Below are positions 38,048-50,643 of a stretch of 64,000 nucleotides of DNA, piece after piece (position 1 is the stretch's first letter; each line of letters begins with the position of its first letter). Origin of the DNA: Halisarca cf. caerulea. Lineage: Eukaryota; Porifera; Demospongiae; Chondrillida; Halisarcidae. The stretch spans positions 1 through 64,000 of the forward strand of contig CAUJGJ010000078.1 of NCBI GenBank assembly GCA_963170055.1, given 5' to 3'. Position numbers and translations under genes: made by a program. Below the pieces are notes generated by a model. That model was not told the origin of the DNA and did no database searches. It was given only the letters and a program-made list of their open reading frames with translations.

Positions 38048-41000
38048 TTGGCAGTAGCACCGCGCACATTCCCAGTGGACACACATGACCTTTCTTATAT
38101 GCTGTGGGCGTATTTGTGTAGTGTTGGATATGCTGGTGCTAATACCAATATTTGGCACCAGCACCGCGCACATTCCCAGTGGACACACACGACCTTTGTG
38201 AAGTGCTGTGGGCGTATTTGTGTAGTGTTGGATATGCTGGTGCTAATACCAATATTTGGCACCAGCACCACGCACATTCCCAGTGGACACACACGACCTT
38301 TGTGAAGTGCTGTGGGCGTATTTGTGTAGTGTTGGATATGCTGGTGCTAATATAAATATTTGGCACTAGCACCACGCACATTCCCAGTGGACACACATGA
38401 AGTTTCTTAACTGATGTGGGCGTATTTGTGTAGTGTTGGATATGCTGGTGCTAATACCAATATTTGGCACTAGCACCGCGCACATTCCCAGTAGACGTAC
38501 ATGAAGTTTCTTATATGCTGTGGGCGTATTTGTGTAGTGTTGGATATACTGGTGCTAATTCCAATATTTGGCACTAGCACCGCGCACATTCCCAGTGGAC
38601 ACACATGAAGTTTCTGAAGTGCTGTGGGCGTATTTGTGTAGTGTTGGATATGCTGGTGCAAATACCAATATTTGGAACTAGCGCCGCGCACATTCCCAGT
38701 GGACACACATGAAGTTTCTGAAGATCTGCGGGCTTATTTGTGCAGTGTTGGATATGCTGGTGCTAATATAAGTATTTGGCACTAGCACCACGCACATTCC
38801 CAGTGAACACACATGAAGTTTCTTAACTGATGTGGGCGTATTTGTGTAGTATCGGATATGCTGGTGCTAATACCAATATTTGACACTAGCACCACGCACA
38901 TTCCCAGTGGACACACATGAAGTTTCTGAAGTGCTGTGGACGTATTTGTGTAGTGTTGGATATGCTGGTGCTAATACCAATATTTGGCACTAGCACCGCG
39001 CACATTCCCAGTGGACACACATGAAGTTTCTTATATGCTGTGGGCGTATTTGTGTAGTGTTGGATATGCTGGTGCTAATACCAATATTTGGCAGTAGCAC
39101 CGCGCACATTCCCAGTGGGCACACATGACCTTTCTTATATGCTGTGGGCGTATTTGTGTAGAGTTGGATATGCTGGTGCTAATACCAATATTTGGCACCA
39201 GCACCGCGCACATTCCCAGTGGACACACACGACCTTTGTGAAGTGCTGTGGGCGTATTTGTGTAGTGTTGGATATGCTGGTGCTAATACCAATATTGGGC
39301 ACTAGCACCACGCACATTCCCAGTGGACACACATGAAATTTCTTATATGCTTTGGGCGTATTTGTGTAGTGTTGGATATGCTGGTGCTAATACCAATATT
39401 TGGCACTAGCACCACGCACATTCCCAGTGGACACACATGAAGTTTCTGAAGTGATGTGGGCGTATTTGTGCAGTGTTAGATATGCTGGTGCTAATACCAA
39501 TATTTGACACTAGCACCACGCACATTCCCAGTGGACACACATGAAGTTTCTGAAGTTCTGTGGACGTAATTGTGTAGTGTTGGATATGCTGTTGCTAATA
39601 CCAATATTTGGCACTAGCACGGCGCACATTCCCAGTGGACACACATGAAGTTTCTTATATGCTGTGGGCGTATTTGTGTAGTGTTGGATATGCTGGAAGT
39701 AATACCAATATTTGGCAGTAGCACGACGCACATTCCCAGTGGACACACATGACCTTTCTTATATGCTGTGGGCGTATTTGTGTAGTGTATGATATGCTGG
39801 TGCTATTACCAATATTTGGCTATTGCACCGCGCACATTCCCAGTGGACACACATGAAGTTTCTAAAGTTCTGTGGGCGTATTTGTGTAGTGTTGGATATG
39901 CTGGAGCTAATACCAATATTTGGCACTTGCACCGCGTACATTCCCAGTGGACACACATGAAGTTTCTGAAGTGCTGTGGGCGTATTTGTGTATCGTTGGA
40001 TATGCTGTTGCTAATACCAATATTTGGCACTAGCACCACGCACATTCCCAGTGGACACACATGAAGTTTCTGAAGTGCTGTGGGCGTATTTGTGTAGTGT
40101 TGGATATGCTGGTGCTAATACCAATATTTGGCACTAGCACCACGCACATTCCCAGTGGACACACATGAAGTTTCTGAAGTGCTGTGGGCGTATTTGTGTA
40201 GTGTTGGATATGCTGGTGCTAATACCAATATTTGGCACTAGCACCGCTCACATTCCCAGTGGACACACATGATGTTTCTGAAGTGCTGTGGGCGTATTTG
40301 TGTAGTGTTGGATATGCTGGTGCTAATACCAATATTTGGCACCAGCACCACGCACATTCCCAGTGGACACACATGAAGTTTTTGAAGTGCTGTGGACGTA
40401 TTTGTGTAGTGTTGGATATGCTGGTGCTAATACCAATATTTGGCACTAGCACCACGCACATTCCCAGTGGAAACACATGAAGTTTCTGAAGTGCTGTGGG
40501 CGTATTTGTGTAGTGTTGGATATGCTGGTGCTAATACCAATACTTGGCACTAGCACCGCGCACATTCCCAGTGGACACACATGAAGTTTCTGAAGATCTG
40601 CGGGCTTATTTGTGTAGTGTTGGATATGCTGGTGCTAATATAAATATTTGGCAGTAGCACCGCGCACATTCCCAGTGGACACACATGACCTTTCTTATAT
40701 GCTGTGGGCGTATTTGTATAGTGTTGGATATGCTGGTGCTAATACCAATATTTGGCACCAGCACCGCGCACATTCCCAGTGGACACACACGACCTTTGTG
40801 AAGTGCTGTGGGCGTATTTGTGTAGTGTTGGATATGCTGGTGCTAATACCAATATTTGGCACCAGCACCACGCACATTCCCAGTGGACACACACGACCTT
40901 TGTGAAGTGCTGTGGGCGTATTTGTGTAGTGTTGGATATGCTGGTGCTAATATAAATATTTGGCACTAGCACCACGCACATTCCCAGTGGACACACATGA

Positions 41001-44000
41001 AGTTTCTTAACTGATGTGGGCGTATTTGTGTAGTGTTGGATATGCTGGTGCTAATACCAATATTTGGCACTAGCACCGCGCACATTCCCAGTAGACGTAC
41101 ATGAAGTTTCTTATATGCTGTGGGCGTATTTGTGTAGTGTTGGATATACTGGTGCTAATTCCAATATTTGGCACTAGCACCGCGCACATTCCCAGTGGAC
41201 ACACATGAAGTTTCTGAAGTGCTGATGGCGTATTTGTGTAGTGTTGGATATGCTGGTGCAAATACCAATATTTGGAACTAGCGCCGCGCACATTCCCAGT
41301 GGACACATATGAAGTTTCTGAAGATCTGCGGGCTTATTTGTGTAGTGTTGGATATGCTGGTGCTAATATAAGTATTTGGCACTAGCACCACGCACATTCC
41401 CAGTGAACACACATGAAGTTTCTTAACTGATGTGGGCGTATTTGTGTAGTGTCGGATATGCTGGTGCTAATACCAATATTTGACACTAGCACCACGCACA
41501 TTCCCAGTGGACACACATGAAGTTTCTGAAGTGCTGTGGACGTATTTGTGTAGTGTTGGATATGCTGGTGCTAATACCAATATTTGGCACTAGCACCGCG
41601 CACATTCCCAGTGGACACACATGAAGTTTCTTATATGCTGTGGGCGTATTTGTGTAGTGTTGGATATGCTGGTGCTAATACCAATATTTGGCAGTAGCAC
41701 CGCGCACATTCCCAGTGGGCACACATGACCTTTCTTATATGCTGTGGGCGTATTTGTGTAGAGTTGGATATGCTGGTGCTAATACCAATATTTGGCACCA
41801 GCACCGCGCACATTCCCAGTGGACACACACGACCTTTGTGAAGTGCTGTGGGCGTATTTGTGTAGTGTTGGATATGCTGGTGCTAATACCAATATTGGGC
41901 ACTAGCACCACGCACATTCCCAGTGGACACACATGAAATTTCTTATATGCTTTGGGCGTATTTGTGTAGTGTTGGATATGCTGGTGCTAATACCAATATT
42001 TGGCACTAGCACCACGCACATTCCCAGTGGACACACATGAAGTTTCTGAAGTGATGTGGGCGTATTTGTGCAGTGTTGGATATGCTGGTGCTAATACCAA
42101 TATTTGACACTAGCACCACGCACATTCCCAGTGGACACACATGAAGTTTCTGAAGTTCTGTGGACGTAATTGTGTAGTGTTGGATATGCTGTTGCTAATA
42201 CCAATATTTGGCACTAGCACGGCGCACATTCCCAGTGGACACACATGAAGTTTCTTATATGCTGTGGGCGTATTTGTGTAGTGTTGGATATGCTGGAAGT
42301 AATACCAATATTTGGCAGTAGCACGACGCACATTCCCAGTGGACACACATGACCTTTCTTATATGCTGTGGGCGTATTTGTGTAGTGTTGGATATGCTGG
42401 AGCTAATACCAATATTTGGCACTTGCACCGCGTACATTCCCAGTGGACACACATGAAGTTTCTTAAGTGCTGTGGGCGTATTTGTGTATTGTTGGATATG
42501 CTGTTGCTAATACCAATATTTGGCACTAGCACCACGCACATTCCCAGTGGACACACATGAAGTTTCTGAAGTGCTGTGGGCGTATTTGTGTAGTGTTGGA
42601 TATGCTGGTGCTAATACCAATATTTGGCACTAGCACCACGCACATTCCCAGTGGACACACATGAAGTTTCTGAAGTGCTGTGGGCGTATTTGTGTAGTGT
42701 TGGATATGCTGGTGCTAATACCAATATTTGGCACTAGCACCGCTCACATTCCCAGTGGACACACATGAAGTTTTTGAAGTGCTGTGGACGTATTTGTGTA
42801 GTGTTGGATATGCTGGTGCTAATACCAATATTTGGCACTAGCACCACGCACATTCCCAGTGGAAACACATGAAGTTTCTGAAGTGCTGTGGGCGTATTTG
42901 TGTAGTGTTGGATATGCTGGTGCTAATACCAATACTTGGCAATAGCACCGCGCACATTCCCAGTGGACACACATGAAGTTTCTGAAGATCTGCGGGCGTA
43001 TTTGTGTAGTGTTGGATATGCTGGTGCTAATATAAATATTTGGCAGTAGCACCGCGCACATTCCCAGTGGACACACATGACCTTTCTTATATGCTGTGGG
43101 CGTATTTGTGTAGTGTTGGATATGCTGGTGCTAATACCAATATTTGGCACCAGCACCGCGCACATTCCCAGTGGACACACACGACCTTTGTGAAGTGCTG
43201 TGGGCGTATTTGTGTAGTGTTGGATATGCTGGTGCTAATACCAATATTTGGCACCAGCACCACGCACATTCCCAGTGGACACACACGACCTTTGTGAAGT
43301 GCTGTGGGCGTATTTGTGTAGTGTTGGATATGCTGGTGCTAATATAAATATTTGGCACTAGCACCACGCACATTCCCAGTGGACACACATGAAGTTTCTT
43401 AACTGATGTGGGCGTATTTGTGTAGTGTTGGATATGCTGGTGCTAATACCAATATTTGGCACTAGCACCGCGCACATTCCCAGTAGACGTACATGAAGTT
43501 TCTTATATGCTGTGGGCGTATTTGTGTAGTGTTGGATATACTGGTGCTAATTCCAATATTTGGCACTAACACCGCGCACATTCCCAGTGGACACACATGA
43601 AGTTTCTGAAGTGCTGTGGGCATATTTGTGTAGTGTTGGATATGCTGGTGCAAATACCAATATTTGGAACTAGCGCCGCGCACATTCCCAGTGGACACAT
43701 ATGAAGTTTCTGAAGATCTGCGGGCTTATTTGTGTAGTGTTGGATATGCTGGTGCTAATATAAGTATTTGGCACTAGCACCACGCACATTCCCAGTGAAC
43801 ACACATGAAGTTTCTTAACTGATGTGGGCGTATTTGTGTAGTGTCGGATATGCTGGTGCTAATACCAATATTTGACACTAGCACCACGCACATTCCCAGT
43901 GGACACACATGAAGTTTCTGAAGTGCTGTGGACGTATTTGTGTAGTGTTGGATATGCTGGTGCTAATACCAATATTTGGCACTAGCACCGCGCACATTCC

Positions 44001-47000
44001 CAGTGGACACACATGAAGTTTCTTATATGCTGTGGGCGTATTTGTGTAGTGTTGGATATGCTGGTGCTAATACCAATATTTGGCACTAGCACCACGCACA
44101 TTCCCAGTGGACACACATGAAGTTTCTGAAGTGATGTGGGCGTATTTGTGCAGTGTTGGATATGCTGGTGCTAATACCAATATTTGACACTAGCACCACG
44201 CACATTCCCAGTGGACACACATGAAGTTTCTGAAGTTCTGTGGACGTAATTGTGTAGTGTTGGATATGCTGTTGCTAATACCAATATTTGGCACTAGCAC
44301 GGCGCACATTCCCAGTGGACACACATGAAGTTTCTTATATGCTGTGGGCGTATTTGTGTAGTGTTGGATATGCTGGAAGTAATACCAATATTTGGCAGTA
44401 GCACGACGCACATTCCCAGTGGACACACATGACCTTTCTTATATGCTGTGGGCGTATTTGTGTAGTGTTGGATATGCTGGAGCTAATACCAATATTTGGC
44501 ACTTGCACCGCGTACATTCCCAGTGGACACACATGAAGTTTCTTAAGTGCTGTGGGCGTATTTGTGTATTGTTGGATATGCTGTTGCTAATACCAATATT
44601 TGGCACTAGCACCACGCACATTCCCAGTGGACACACATGAAGTTTCTGAAGTGCTGTGGGCGTATTTGTGTAGTGTTGGATATGCTGGTGCTAATACCAA
44701 TATTTGGCACTAGCACCACGCACATTCCCAGTGGACACACATGAAGTTTCTGAAGTGCTGTGGGCGTATTTGTGTAGTGTTGGATATGCTGGTGCTAATA
44801 CCAATATTTGGCACTAGCACCGCTCACATTCCCAGTGGACACACATGAAGTTTTTGAAGTGCTGTGGACGTATTTGTGTAGTGTTGGATATGCTGGTGCT
44901 AATACCAATATTTGGCACTAGCACCACGCACATTCCCAGTGGAAACACATGAAGTTTCTGAAGTGCTGTGGGCGTATTTGTGTAGTGTTGGATATGCTGG
45001 TGCTAATACCAATACTTGGCAATAGCACCGCGCACATTCCCAGTGGACACACATGAAGTTTCTGAAGATCTGCGGGCGTATTTGTGTAGTGTTGGATATG
45101 CTGGTGCTAATATAAATATTTGGCAGTAGCACCGCGCACATTCCCAGTGGACACACATGACCTTTCTTATATGCTGTGGGCGTATTTGTGTAGTGTTGGA
45201 TATGCTGGTGCTAATACCAATATTTGGCACCAGCACCGCGCACATTCCCAGTGGACACACACGACCTTTGTGAAGTGCTGTGGGCGTATTTGTGTAGTGT
45301 TGGATATGCTGGTGCTAATACCAATATTTGGCACCAGCACCACGCACATTCCCAGTGGACACACACGACCTTTGTGAAGTGCTGTGGGCGTATTTGTGTA
45401 GTGTTGGATATGCTGGTGCTAATATAAATATTTGGCACTAGCACCACGCACATTCCCAGTGGACACACATGAAGTTTCTTAACTGATGTGGGCGTATTTG
45501 TGTAGTGTTGGATATGCTGGTGCTAATACCAATATTTGGCACTAGCACCGCGCACATTCCCAGTAGACGTACATGAAGTTTCTTATATGCTGTGGGCGTA
45601 TTTGTGTAGTGTTGGATATACTGGTGCTAATTCCAATATTTGGCACTAACACCGCGCACATTCCCAGTGGACACACATGAAGTTTCTGAAGTGCTGTGGG
45701 CATATTTGTGTAGTGTTGGATATGCTGGTGCAAATACCAATATTTGGAACTAGCGCCGCGCACATTCCCAGTGGACACATATGAAGTTTCTGAAGATCTG
45801 CGGGCTTATTTGTGTAGTGTTGGATATGCTGGTGCTAATATAAGTATTTGGCACTAGCACCACGCACATTCCCAGTGAACACACATGAAGTTTCTTAACT
45901 GATGTGGGCGTATTTGTGTAGTGTCGGATATGCTGGTGCTAATACCAATATTTGACACTAGCACCACGCACATTCCCAGTGGACACACATGAAGTTTCTG
46001 AAGTGCTGTGGACGTATTTGTGTAGTGTTGGATATGCTGGTGCTAATACCAATATTTGGCACTAGCACCGCGCACATTCCCAGTGGACACACATGAAGTT
46101 TCTTATATGCTGTGGGCGTATTTGTGTAGTGTTGGATATGCTGGTGCTAATACCAATATTTGGCAGTAGCACCGCGCACATTCCCAGTGGGCACACATGA
46201 CCTTTCTTATATGCTGTGGGCGTATTTGTGTAGAGTTGGATATGCTGGTGCTAATACCAATATTTGGCACCAGCACCGCGCACATTCCCAGTGGACACAC
46301 ACGACCTTTGTGAAGTGCTGTGGGCGTATTTGTGTAGTGTTGGATATGCTGGTGCTAATACCAATATTGGGCACTAGCACCACGCACATTCCCAGTGGAC
46401 ACACATGAAATTTCTTATATGCTTTGGGCGTATTTGTGTAGTGTTGGATATGCTGGTGCTAATACCAATATTTGGCACTAGCACCACGCACATTCACAGT
46501 GGACACACATGAAGTTTCTGAAGTGATGTGGGCGTATTTGTGCAGTGTTGGATATGCTGGTGCTAATACCAATATTTGACACTAGCACCACGCACATTCC
46601 CAGTGGACACACATGAAGTTTCTGAAGTTCTGTGGACGTAATTGTGTAGTGTTGGATATGCTGTTGCTAATACCAATATTTGGCACTAGCACGGCGCACA
46701 TTCCCAGTGGACACACATGAAGTTTCTTATATGCTGTGGGCGTATTTGTGTAGTGTTGGATATGCTGGAAGTAATACCAATATTTGGCAGTAGCACGACG
46801 CACATTCCCAGTGGACACACATGACCTTTCTTATATGCTGTGGGCGTATTTGTGTAGTGTTGGATATGCTGGAGCTAATACCAATATTTGGCACTTGCAC
46901 CGCGTACATTCCCAGTGGACACACATGAAGTTTCTTAAGTGCTGTGGGCGTATTTGTGTATTGTTGGATATGCTGTTGCTAATACCAATATTTGGCACTA

Positions 47001-47200
47001 GCACCACGCACATTCCCAGTGGACACACATGAAGTTTCTGAAGTGCTGTGGGCGTATTTGCGTAGTGTTGGATATGCTGGTGCTAATACCAATATTTGGC
47101 ACTAGCACCACGCACATTCCCAGTGGACACACATGAAGTTTCTGAAGTGCTGTGGACGTATTTGTGTAGTGTTGGATATGCTGGTGCTAATACCAATATT
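38048..47200 (+). repeat. 25/23/20-monomer higher-order repeat, four copies
   Basis: Copies begin at 38048, 40648, 43040 and 45120 (offsets 2600, 2392, 2080 = 25, 23, 20 monomers). A second marker at 39510, 42110, 44190 and 46582 shows where they differ: the first-to-second marker distance is 1462 in copies 1, 2 and 4 but 1150 in copy 3, a loss of exactly three monomers. Copy 1 carries two extra monomers after the second marker. Diagnostic variants include GTGTAGAGTTGG, TGCTGGAAGTAATACC and AATATTGGGCAC. Confidence 0.9.
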
Positions 47201-47498
47201 TGGCACTAGCACCGCTCACATTCCCAGTGGACACACATGAAGTTTCTGAAGTGCTGTGGGCGTATTTGTGTAGTGTTGGATATGCTGGTGCTAATACCAA
47301 TATTTGGCACTAGCACCGCGCACATTCCCAGTGGACACACATGAAGTTTCTGAAGTGCTGTGGGCGTATTTGTGTAGTGCTGGATATGCTGGTGCTAATA
47401 CCAATATTTGGCACTAGCACCACGCACATTCCCAGTGGACACACATGAAGTTTCTGAAGTGCTGTGGGCGTATTTGTGTAGTGTTGGATATACTGGTG

Positions 47499-50400
47499 CT
47501 AATACCAATATTTGGCACTAGCACCACGCACATTCCCAGTGGACACACATGAAGTTTCTGAAGTGCTGTGGGCGTATTTGTGTAGTGTTGGATATGCTGG
47601 TGCTAATACCAATATTTGGCACTTGCACCGCTCACATTCCCAGTGGACACACATGAAGTTTCTGAAGTGCTGTGGGCGTATTTGTGTAGTGTTGGATATG
47701 CTGGTGCTAATACCAATATTTGGCACTTGCACCGCGCACATTCCCAGTGGACACACATGAAGTTTCTTAACTACTGTGGGCGTATTTGTGTAGTTTTGGT
47801 TATGCTGGTGCTAATACCAATATTTGGCACTAGCACCACGCACATTCCCAGTGGACACACATGAAGTTTCTGAAGTGATGTGGGCGTATTTGTGTAGTGT
47901 TGGATATGCTGGTGCTAATACCAATATTTGACACTAGCACCACGCACATTCCCAGTGGACACACATGAAGTTTCTGAAGTGCTGTGGATGTAATTGTGTA
48001 GTGTTGGATATGCTGGTGCTAATACCAATATTTGGCACTAGCACGGCGCACATTCCCAGTGGACACACATGAAGTTTCTTGTATGCTGTGGGCGTATTTG
48101 TGTAGTGTTGGATATGCTGGTGGTAATACCAATATTTGGCAGTAGCACCGCGCACATTCCCAGTGGACACACATGACCTTTCTTATATGCTGTGGGCGTA
48201 TTTGTGTAGTGTTGGATATGCTGGTGCTAATACCAATATTTGGCACCAGCACCGCGCACATTCCCAGTGGACACACACAACCTTTGTGAAGTGCTGTGGG
48301 CGTATTTGTGTAGTGTTGGATATGCTGGTGCTAATACCAATATTTGGCACTAGCACCACGCACATTCCCAGTGGACACACATGACCTTACTGAAGTGCTG
48401 TGGGCGTATTTGTGTAGTGTATGATATGCTGGTGCTAATACCAATATTTGGCATTTGCACCGCGCACATTCCAAGTGGACACACATGAAGTTTCTGAAGT
48501 GCTGTGGGCGTATTTGTGTAGTGTTGGATATGCTGGTGCTAATACCAATATTTCGCACTTGCGCCGCGCACATTCCCAGTGGACACACATGAAGTTTCTG
48601 AAGTGCTGTGGGCGTATTTGTGTAGTGTTGGATATGCTGTTGCTAATACCAATATTTGGCACTTGCACCACGCACATTCCCAGTGGACACACATGAAGTT
48701 TCTGAAGTGCTGTGGGCGTATTTGTGTAGTGTTGGATATGCTGGTGCTAATACCAATATTTGGCACTAGCACCGCGCACATTCCCAGTGGACACACAAGA
48801 AGTTTCTGAAGTGCTGTGGGCGTATTTGTGTAGTGTTGGATATGCTGGTGCTAATACCAATATTTGGCACTTGCACCAAGCACATTCCCAGTGGACACAC
48901 ATGAAGTTTCTTAACTACTGTGGGCGTATTTGTGTAGTGTTGGATATGCTGGTGCTAATACCAATATTTGGCACTAGCACCACGCACATTCCCAGTGGAC
49001 ACACATGAAGTTTCTGAAGTGCTGTGGGCGTATTTGTGTAGTGTTGGATATGCTGGTGCTAATACCAATATTTGGCACTAGCACCACGCACATTCCCAGT
49101 GGACACACATGAAGTTTCTGAAGTGCTGTGGGCGTATTTGTGTAGTGTTGGATATGCTGGTGCTAATACCAATATTTGGCACTTGCACCGCTCACATTCC
49201 CAGTGGACACACATGAAGTTTCTGAAGTGCTGTGGGCGTATTTGTGTAGTGTTGGATATGCTGGTGCTAATACCAATATTTGGCACTTGCACCGCGCACA
49301 TTCCCAGTGGACACACATGAAGTTTCTTAACTACTGTGGGCGTATTTGTGTAGTTTTGGTTATGCTGGTGCTAATACCAATATTTGGCACTAGCACCACG
49401 CACATTCACAGTGGACACACATGAAGTTTCTGAAGTGATGTGGGCGTATTTGTGTAGTGTTGGATATGCTGGTGCTAATACCAATATTTGACACTAGCAC
49501 CACGCACATTCCCAGTGGACACACATGAAGTTTCTGAAGTGCTGTGGATGTAATTGTGTAGTGTTGGATATGCTGGTGCTAATACCAATATTTGGCACTA
49601 GCACGGCGCACATTCCCAGTGGACACACATGAAGTTTCTTGTATGCTGTGGGCGTATTTGTGTAGTGTTGGATATGCTGGTGGTAATACCAATATTTGGC
49701 AGTAGCACCGCGCACATTCCCAGTGGACACACATGACCATTCTTATATGCTGTGGGCGTATTTGTGTAGTGTTGGATATGCTGGTGCTAATACCAATATT
49801 TGGCACCAGCACCGCGCACATTCCCAGTGGTCACACACGACCTTTGTGAAGTGCTGTGGGCGTATTTGTGTAGTGTTGGATATGCTGGTGCTATTACCAA
49901 TATTTGGCACTAGCACCACGCACATTCCCAGTGGACACACATGACCTTACTGAAGTGCTGTGGGCGTATTTGTGTAGTGTATGATATGCTGGTGCTAATA
50001 CCAATATTTGGCATTTGCACCGCGCACATTCCCAGTGGACACACATGAAGTTTCTGAAGTGCTGTGGGCGTATTTGTGTAGTGTTGGATATGCTGGTGCT
50101 AATACAATATTTCGCACTTGCGCCGCGCACATTCCCAGTGGACACACATGAAGTTTCTGAAGTGCTGTGGGCGTATTTGTGTAGTGTTGGATATGCTGTT
50201 GCTAATACCAATATTTGGCACTTGCACCACGCACATTCCCAGTGGACACACATGAAGTTTCTGAAGTGCTGTGGGCGTATTTGTGTAGTGTTGGATATGC
50301 TGGTGCTAATACCAATATTTGGCACTAGCACCGCGCACATTCCCAGTGGACACACAAGAAGTTTCTGAAGTGCTGTGGGCGTATTTGTGTAGTGTTGGAT

Positions 50401-50600
50401 ATGCTGGTGCTAATACCAATATTTGGCACTTGCACCAAGCACATTCCCAGTGGACACACATGAAGTTTCTTAACTACTGTGGGCGTATTTGAGTAGTGTT
50501 GGATATGCTGGTGCTAATACCAATATTTGGCACTTTCAACACGCACATTCCCAGTGGACACTCATGAAGTTTCTTAAGTGCTGTGGGCGTATTTGTGTAG
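47499..50600 (+). repeat. 15-monomer higher-order repeat, two copies of 1560 bp
   Basis: Series at 47499-48588 recur at 49059 onward (offset 1560 = 15 x 104), including TAGTTTTGGTTATGC, GTGGATGTAATTG and CTTGTATGCTG variants. The second copy carries new changes (CATTCACAG, GGTCACACAC, a lost C in AATACAATATT) and ends at the strand switch. Confidence 0.85.
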
Positions 50601-50643
50601 TGTTGGATATGCTGGTGCTAATACAAATACGCCCACAGCACTT
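50576..50643. repeat. Satellite strand-switch junction (inverted repeat)
   Basis: The forward array stops inside a monomer after GGTGCTAATAC and continues with ACAAATACGCCC, the complement of the monomer's GGGCGTATTTGT. The shared AC at 50623-50624 is a 2-base microhomology. The arms 50576-50596 and 50623-50643 are perfect 21-bp complements around a 26-base loop; pairing continues outward with scattered mismatches because the two flanks belong to the same satellite in opposite orientation. Confidence 0.9.

Larger units (their letters stand above)
3821..50624 (+). repeat. 104-bp satellite array, forward orientation (about 450 monomers)
   Basis: Each monomer carries GCACATTCCCAGTGGACACA, then CATGAAGTTTCTGAAGTGCT, GGGCGTATTTGTGTAGTG, TTGGATATGCTGGTGC and TAATACCAATATTTGGCAC. 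The period is 104 bp: the CACATG word recurs every 104 bases through 6541-8829 without exception, then shifts by 2 at a monomer lacking TG (8933). Variants fall into recurrent subtypes: after ACACATGA (AGTTTCTGAAG, CCTTTCTTATATG, AGTTTCTTAACTGATG, AGTTTCTGAAGATCTGCGGG), in the centre (ATACCAATA or ATATAAATA) and near the end (CACTAGCACC, CACCAGCACC, CACTTGCACC, CAGTAGCACC). Small indels are rare: TG deletions at about 4049, 4671, 8933 and 13402, 1 bp lost near 13270, 2 bp near 37782, 1 bp near 50105. Neither strand codes for a conserved protein. A pericentromeric, centromeric or heterochromatic location is plausible, but inferred. Confidence 0.97.

Noticed and set aside
3821..50624. CENP-B box in the monomer
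   Set aside because: I looked for the NTTCGNNNNANNCGGGN core on both strands of the typical monomer and did not find it. A centromere role, if any, would not rest on that motif.
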